From the NCBI RefSeq assembly GCF_017744675.1, contig NZ_JAGIAV010000002.1:372001-436000 (forward strand): a stretch of 64,000 nucleotides of DNA, written 5' to 3'. A program made the position numbers and the translations under genes. How positions within the stretch are numbered: position 1 is the first letter of the stretch; the number at the start of each line of letters is the position of its first letter. The notes beneath the pieces were generated by a model. That model was not told the DNA's origin. It saw nothing but the letters and a program-made list of their open reading frames with translations, and did no database searches. The stretch is from Flavobacterium sp. (GTDB taxonomy: Bacteria > Bacteroidota > Bacteroidia > Flavobacteriales > Flavobacteriaceae). Positions 61,193 through 64,000 of this stretch are shown here, in pieces.

Positions 61193-62502
61193 TAATAAAC
61201 CTTGTTAATCTGTCTCCAGATCTTTGCACTAAAATCATCTTTGTACATTAATCTGTTGGTTCTTGTTGGATTAACTCGATTGGTTAGAATAATTAAAAAT
61301 CGGTTTGTGTTTTTATTCATAAAGAAAAACGTTCCTGTAAACCCCGTGTGTCCGAAATCGTCTTTGGTGAAAAACTCGTCTGGTTTTCTTTTGTCAAAAC
61401 CTAAACCACGATAAATGCCGTTTTTCGCAAGTGGCGAGTCCGTAAACTCTTTTACAACATTGGCTTTTAAAATTTGTTTCTCTTTATAATTTCCGTTATT
61501 CATCAACATTTTACAGATTACAGCAATCGATTCTGCGTTGGCGAACAAACCTGCGTTTCCTGAAACACCTCCAAAAATCGCCGCCGCTTCATCGTGCACA
61601 TAACCTTTAATCGTATCTTTTCTAAAAAAATTATCCACTTCTGTTGGCATTACATTATCAATCGAAGTCCATTTTAGCGGATTATAGCCAATTTTTGAAA
61701 TGCCTAATTCGGTATAAATTTCATTTGTAAACTGATTTAATTTTTTCCCTGTTTTGGTTTCGATCATTTGTTTCACCAAAAGCAAGTTTAAATCACTGTA
61801 CAAGTATTTGCCTCTCGGATTTGTATTTGCTTTCGCAATCCTATCATAAACTGACGGATAAAACTCTGGATTCAGCCACATGTTTTTATAAATCTGAACC
61901 CAATTTTCTTTTGGCTGAAAAACAATATATTTTGAATCGTAAACAATGTTTTTGTTCACATACATGTTATCAAATGGCTCAACATATTGCTCCGATTTTT
62001 GATTGCTCAACAAAGGCGAATTATCTGGTGTAGAAAGCAATGCCTGATAAAAAGTGATACTTGGCGTTAATCCAGAAGTATGTGTTAGCAATTCAAAAAG
62101 CGTCAAATCGGAAATTGCTGTGCTTTTATACATTGGAACAATTTCGCCTACTTGATCTGTCAATTTTAGTTTTCCATCTCCCACCAAACGCATGGTCACC
62201 AATGTTGCTCCCAAAACTTTTGACATCGAAGCCAAATCAAAAACATCTTCTGATTTTACAGCCTGTTTTTTATAGTAATCATGAAAACCGTAGTTTTTAG
62301 AAATCAGAATTTCATCTTTCGTTCCAACAATAATTTGCGCGCCAGGAAAAAATCCTTTTTCGAGTGCGTTGGTCATCATCGAATCAATGTACACTTCATT
62401 TCGTTTAACATCAAAAGACTTCTTAGAATTTTTCTGGGCATAACCATTTATCCCCAAAAAAATCAAGCCAACCACTAAAAACTTAGCCAAGATATTTTTC
62501 AT
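61192..62502 (-). CDS. AmiE-like serine hydrolase (beta-lactamase fold)
   Basis: A 436-residue exported protein with a signal peptide ending at GYAQ. The beta-lactamase/PBP-fold motifs are SxxK at Ser92-Met-Ser-Lys95, a YSDLN motif in the second position and HTG (GHTGFTGTFFF) in the third. The length is close to B. subtilis AmiE (YbbE), an N-acetylmuramyl-L-alanine amidase of this fold encoded with namZ and nagZ. The adjacency to namZ makes that activity the best guess here, but an esterase or D,D-peptidase is not excluded. Its start is 4 bp after the GH20 stop, so the two are cotranscribed. Confidence 0.82.
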   Translation of the reverse strand: MKNILAKFLVVGLIFLGINGYAQKNSKKSFDVKRNEVYIDSMMTNALEKGFFPGAQIIVGTKDEILISKNYGFHDYYKKQAVKSEDVFDLASMSKVLGATLVTMRLVGDGKLKLTDQVGEIVPMYKSTAISDLTLFELLTHTSGLTPSITFYQALLSTPDNSPLLSNQKSEQYVEPFDNMYVNKNIVYDSKYIVFQPKENWVQIYKNMWLNPEFYPSVYDRIAKANTNPRGKYLYSDLNLLLVKQMIETKTGKKLNQFTNEIYTELGISKIGYNPLKWTSIDNVMPTEVDNFFRKDTIKGYVHDEAAAIFGGVSGNAGLFANAESIAVICKMLMNNGNYKEKQILKANVVKEFTDSPLAKNGIYRGLGFDKRKPDEFFTKDDFGHTGFTGTFFFMNKNTNRFLIILTNRVNPTRTNRLMYKDDFSAKIWRQINKVY

Positions 62503-62506
62503 ATTG

Positions 62507-64000
62507 CTACGGATTAATTTTTAAGTCTTGTCCTGCCATTAAAGGCTCATTGTTTGTTCCTGTAATTTGAATTCGAACCGCTTTTACAGGCTGTTTCGGA
62601 TAAATGGATGCATTTCCGTAATCAAAATCATCGCCTTTTATAAAATCAGTTCCATTGTATGAATACTCTACAAAACCGTTATTGATGATAAATCTTGGAT
62701 GATGCGGAATTCCAGTCAAAATATCTATTTTAGAAGAAGTTACAGGATTCGTAAAGGTATACAAAATCCAATCGCCGTCTTTGCATGCCACATCGGTGCG
62801 TAAATACGTTTCTTCATTATAATCTTGCAGATTCGCAATTGGAAACTTCGGATTTTCTGCCATCGACGAAGTCACTTTCACTTCTGGTTCCTGATAAGGC
62901 GAACAATTGAATTTTACATTTGCAGCAGACTTTTTCTCTTCTTTATTTTCAACTGTAAAATCTAATCTATACGTATTTTTTTCGTTGTAATTGTCAATCA
63001 CAAATCTCAACCTCGGTTTTGATTTCAACCCTTTTTCGTCTGAATACGTCTGCACTAATTTATCATTTTCAAAAAGGGAAACGTTTTTAATTATTCCATT
63101 TGCGCTATCATCCGTTGGATTAAAGCTCAAATACCAGATTCCCTTTTTATCCACATGTTCAGTGATATTTTCTGAAATGGTTAGAACTTCCGCTTTTGAA
63201 GTATTCCAATTGGCAACTGGCAATTTTTCTGCTTTCACCGCAGGGCTTGCCGAAGTTTCGTTAAAGAAAACCCTAAAACTATACTGCTCGTAATCTTTCG
63301 TCTGAATAGGTCCTGTGTACAATGGCGACTGCCTTGTCGGCTCATTTCCATCTTTGTCATAACGAACAATAGCATTATCGTAAGGTGGAGTTACGGTAAT
63401 CGTTCCTTTTTTATAAATTGCTGTTGGAGGAAAATCTCTAAAGGCAACTCCCATATCGGCCAAACGCTGCAAATGGCTGCTGGTTAATCTTCCGTAAAAA
63501 TCATCCCAATTTTTATCTTCTTTTTTAGACCAGCCAATTTCAGACAAAGCACAAATTCTTGGATAACTTTGGTATTCCATAATTCTTGCTGGACGATCTA
63601 AATATTCGCTCCACAAAGCGCCTTGAACTCCTATTATATTCTTTTGCTCTTCTGGCGTTAACTCAGCATCTGGAATTGGCTCAAACGAATAGGCTCTTTT
63701 TGTATCGGTAATTGCCGCCCAACGGTGACCTCGTTCTGTTTCAGATTGCGCCATATCGTAATATGTAAACTGACCTGGCATCATGATGGTTTTATACCCC
63801 TTTTTAGCCGATTCAATTCCGTAACTAATTCCCTGCCAAGCAGAAATCAGCGTATTTGGGTTGACTTCTCCGCCTTTCAGAATTTCATTCCAGCCGTCTG
63901 TTTTTTTATGGTATTTGTCTACAATTTTTTGAACTCTTTTAAAGAAATAATTCTGAAGCTGAAAACTATCCGTAAAACCTTCTTTCGCCATTAAAGCTTG
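62507..64000 (-). CDS. GH20 beta-N-acetylhexosaminidase, C-terminal part (cut by window edge)
   Basis: The frame is open to the last base (QALMAKEGF... at the edge), so the gene begins outside the window. The visible 497 codons start in the GH20 barrel after the catalytic Asp-Glu pair: the family blocks WNEILKGG, LISAWQG, YDMAQ and GVQGALWSEY are present. A chitobiase-type C-terminal domain (RYDKDGNEPTRQSPLYTGPI), a beta-sandwich linker and a discoidin-like domain (about the last 130 residues, SSKIDILTGI...AVRIQITG) follow. It removes terminal GlcNAc; with the two genes after it, it would expose MurNAc ends for NamZ. Confidence 0.88.
   Translation of the reverse strand, partial: QALMAKEGFTDSFQLQNYFFKRVQKIVDKYHKKTDGWNEILKGGEVNPNTLISAWQGISYGIESAKKGYKTIMMPGQFTYYDMAQSETERGHRWAAITDTKRAYSFEPIPDAELTPEEQKNIIGVQGALWSEYLDRPARIMEYQSYPRICALSEIGWSKKEDKNWDDFYGRLTSSHLQRLADMGVAFRDFPPTAIYKKGTITVTPPYDNAIVRYDKDGNEPTRQSPLYTGPIQTKDYEQYSFRVFFNETSASPAVKAEKLPVANWNTSKAEVLTISENITEHVDKKGIWYLSFNPTDDSANGIIKNVSLFENDKLVQTYSDEKGLKSKPRLRFVIDNYNEKNTYRLDFTVENKEEKKSAANVKFNCSPYQEPEVKVTSSMAENPKFPIANLQDYNEETYLRTDVACKDGDWILYTFTNPVTSSKIDILTGIPHHPRFIINNGFVEYSYNGTDFIKGDDFDYGNASIYPKQPVKAVRIQITGTNNEPLMAGQDLKINP

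Noticed and set aside
1-64000. CRISPR array, insertion sequence, prophage or tRNA genes
   Set aside because: The tandem repeats seen lack unique spacers of constant length. No transposase, integrase or phage protein was recognised, and no cloverleaf other than the tmRNA tRNA-like domain was found by eye.

Overview
The window looks like a chromosomal segment of a Flavobacterium-type member of the Bacteroidota. The evidence is: low GC content; promoters of the Bacteroidota form (TAnnTTTG at -7) in front of many genes; few strong Shine-Dalgarno sequences; type IX secretion (T9SS) sorting tails of both type A and type B; a PorP/SprF protein; TonB-dependent receptors with carboxypeptidase-regulatory domains; and a tmRNA whose tag reads GENNYALAA. 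Strain-level identity cannot be read from the sequence.

Layout. 1-12640 is mostly housekeeping: a low-complexity protein cut by the left edge, a Kup potassium transporter, an RsmB-type rRNA methyltransferase, a MenE-like AMP-forming ligase with a CPBP protease, an ArsC-fold reductase, a TonB-dependent receptor, a 57-codon membrane protein, class II fumarase and a LYS1/AlaDH-like dehydrogenase. 12882-14084 is a lipoprotein serine hydrolase and 14242-14636 is ssrA (tmRNA). After about 800 bp without genes comes a three-gene surface unit (15471-28705): a 3447-residue adhesin with 15 DUF11 repeats and a type B T9SS tail, then PorP/SprF, then a TPR/PD40/OmpA protein. The adhesin is probably exported by T9SS with the SprF-like partner and anchored near the peptidoglycan-binding OmpA protein.

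28909-39068 holds small hypotheticals, an MFS exporter, a DUF763 protein ending in a clamp-binding-like QLELF, an AI-2E-family permease, a potassium channel and a tripartite MFS efflux operon (TolC, HlyD, EmrB-like). 39392-41330 is a quinone-reductase/cupin operon divergent from an HxlR regulator with palindromic operators. 41571-43493 is a secreted GH5 glycosidase with a ricin-type lectin domain. 43648-44639 is an HxlR/YceI divergent pair. 44761-47660 has a class V aminotransferase and a TlpA thioredoxin, preceded by a clear SAM-I riboswitch whose first open frame is only 26 codons. 47849-50970 is a cytoplasmic multi-PAS histidine kinase with its receiver.

51195-55825 looks like a stress or envelope-maintenance cluster: small lipoproteins, a FAD/Rieske oxidoreductase, an SDR and a receiver-like protein lacking the phospho-Asp. 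55862-64000 contains a sulfatase, a BtuB-like TonB receptor, and a peptidoglycan-salvage operon (GH20 hexosaminidase, AmiE-like serine hydrolase, NamZ/DUF1343 exo-muramidase) that runs off the right edge.

Intergenic space is rich in repeats: heptamer arrays, AT simple repeats arranged as inverted arrays, a 47-bp minisatellite, a 46-bp dispersed palindromic element, and an AATTCGTGAATTCGTGGC element. No CRISPR array, insertion sequence, prophage or tRNA gene was seen. The points most worth following up are the SAM riboswitch with its mini-ORF, the DUF763 clamp motif, the 708-bp dimeric amplification inside the adhesin, the muropeptide operon, and a structured RNA candidate upstream of fumC.
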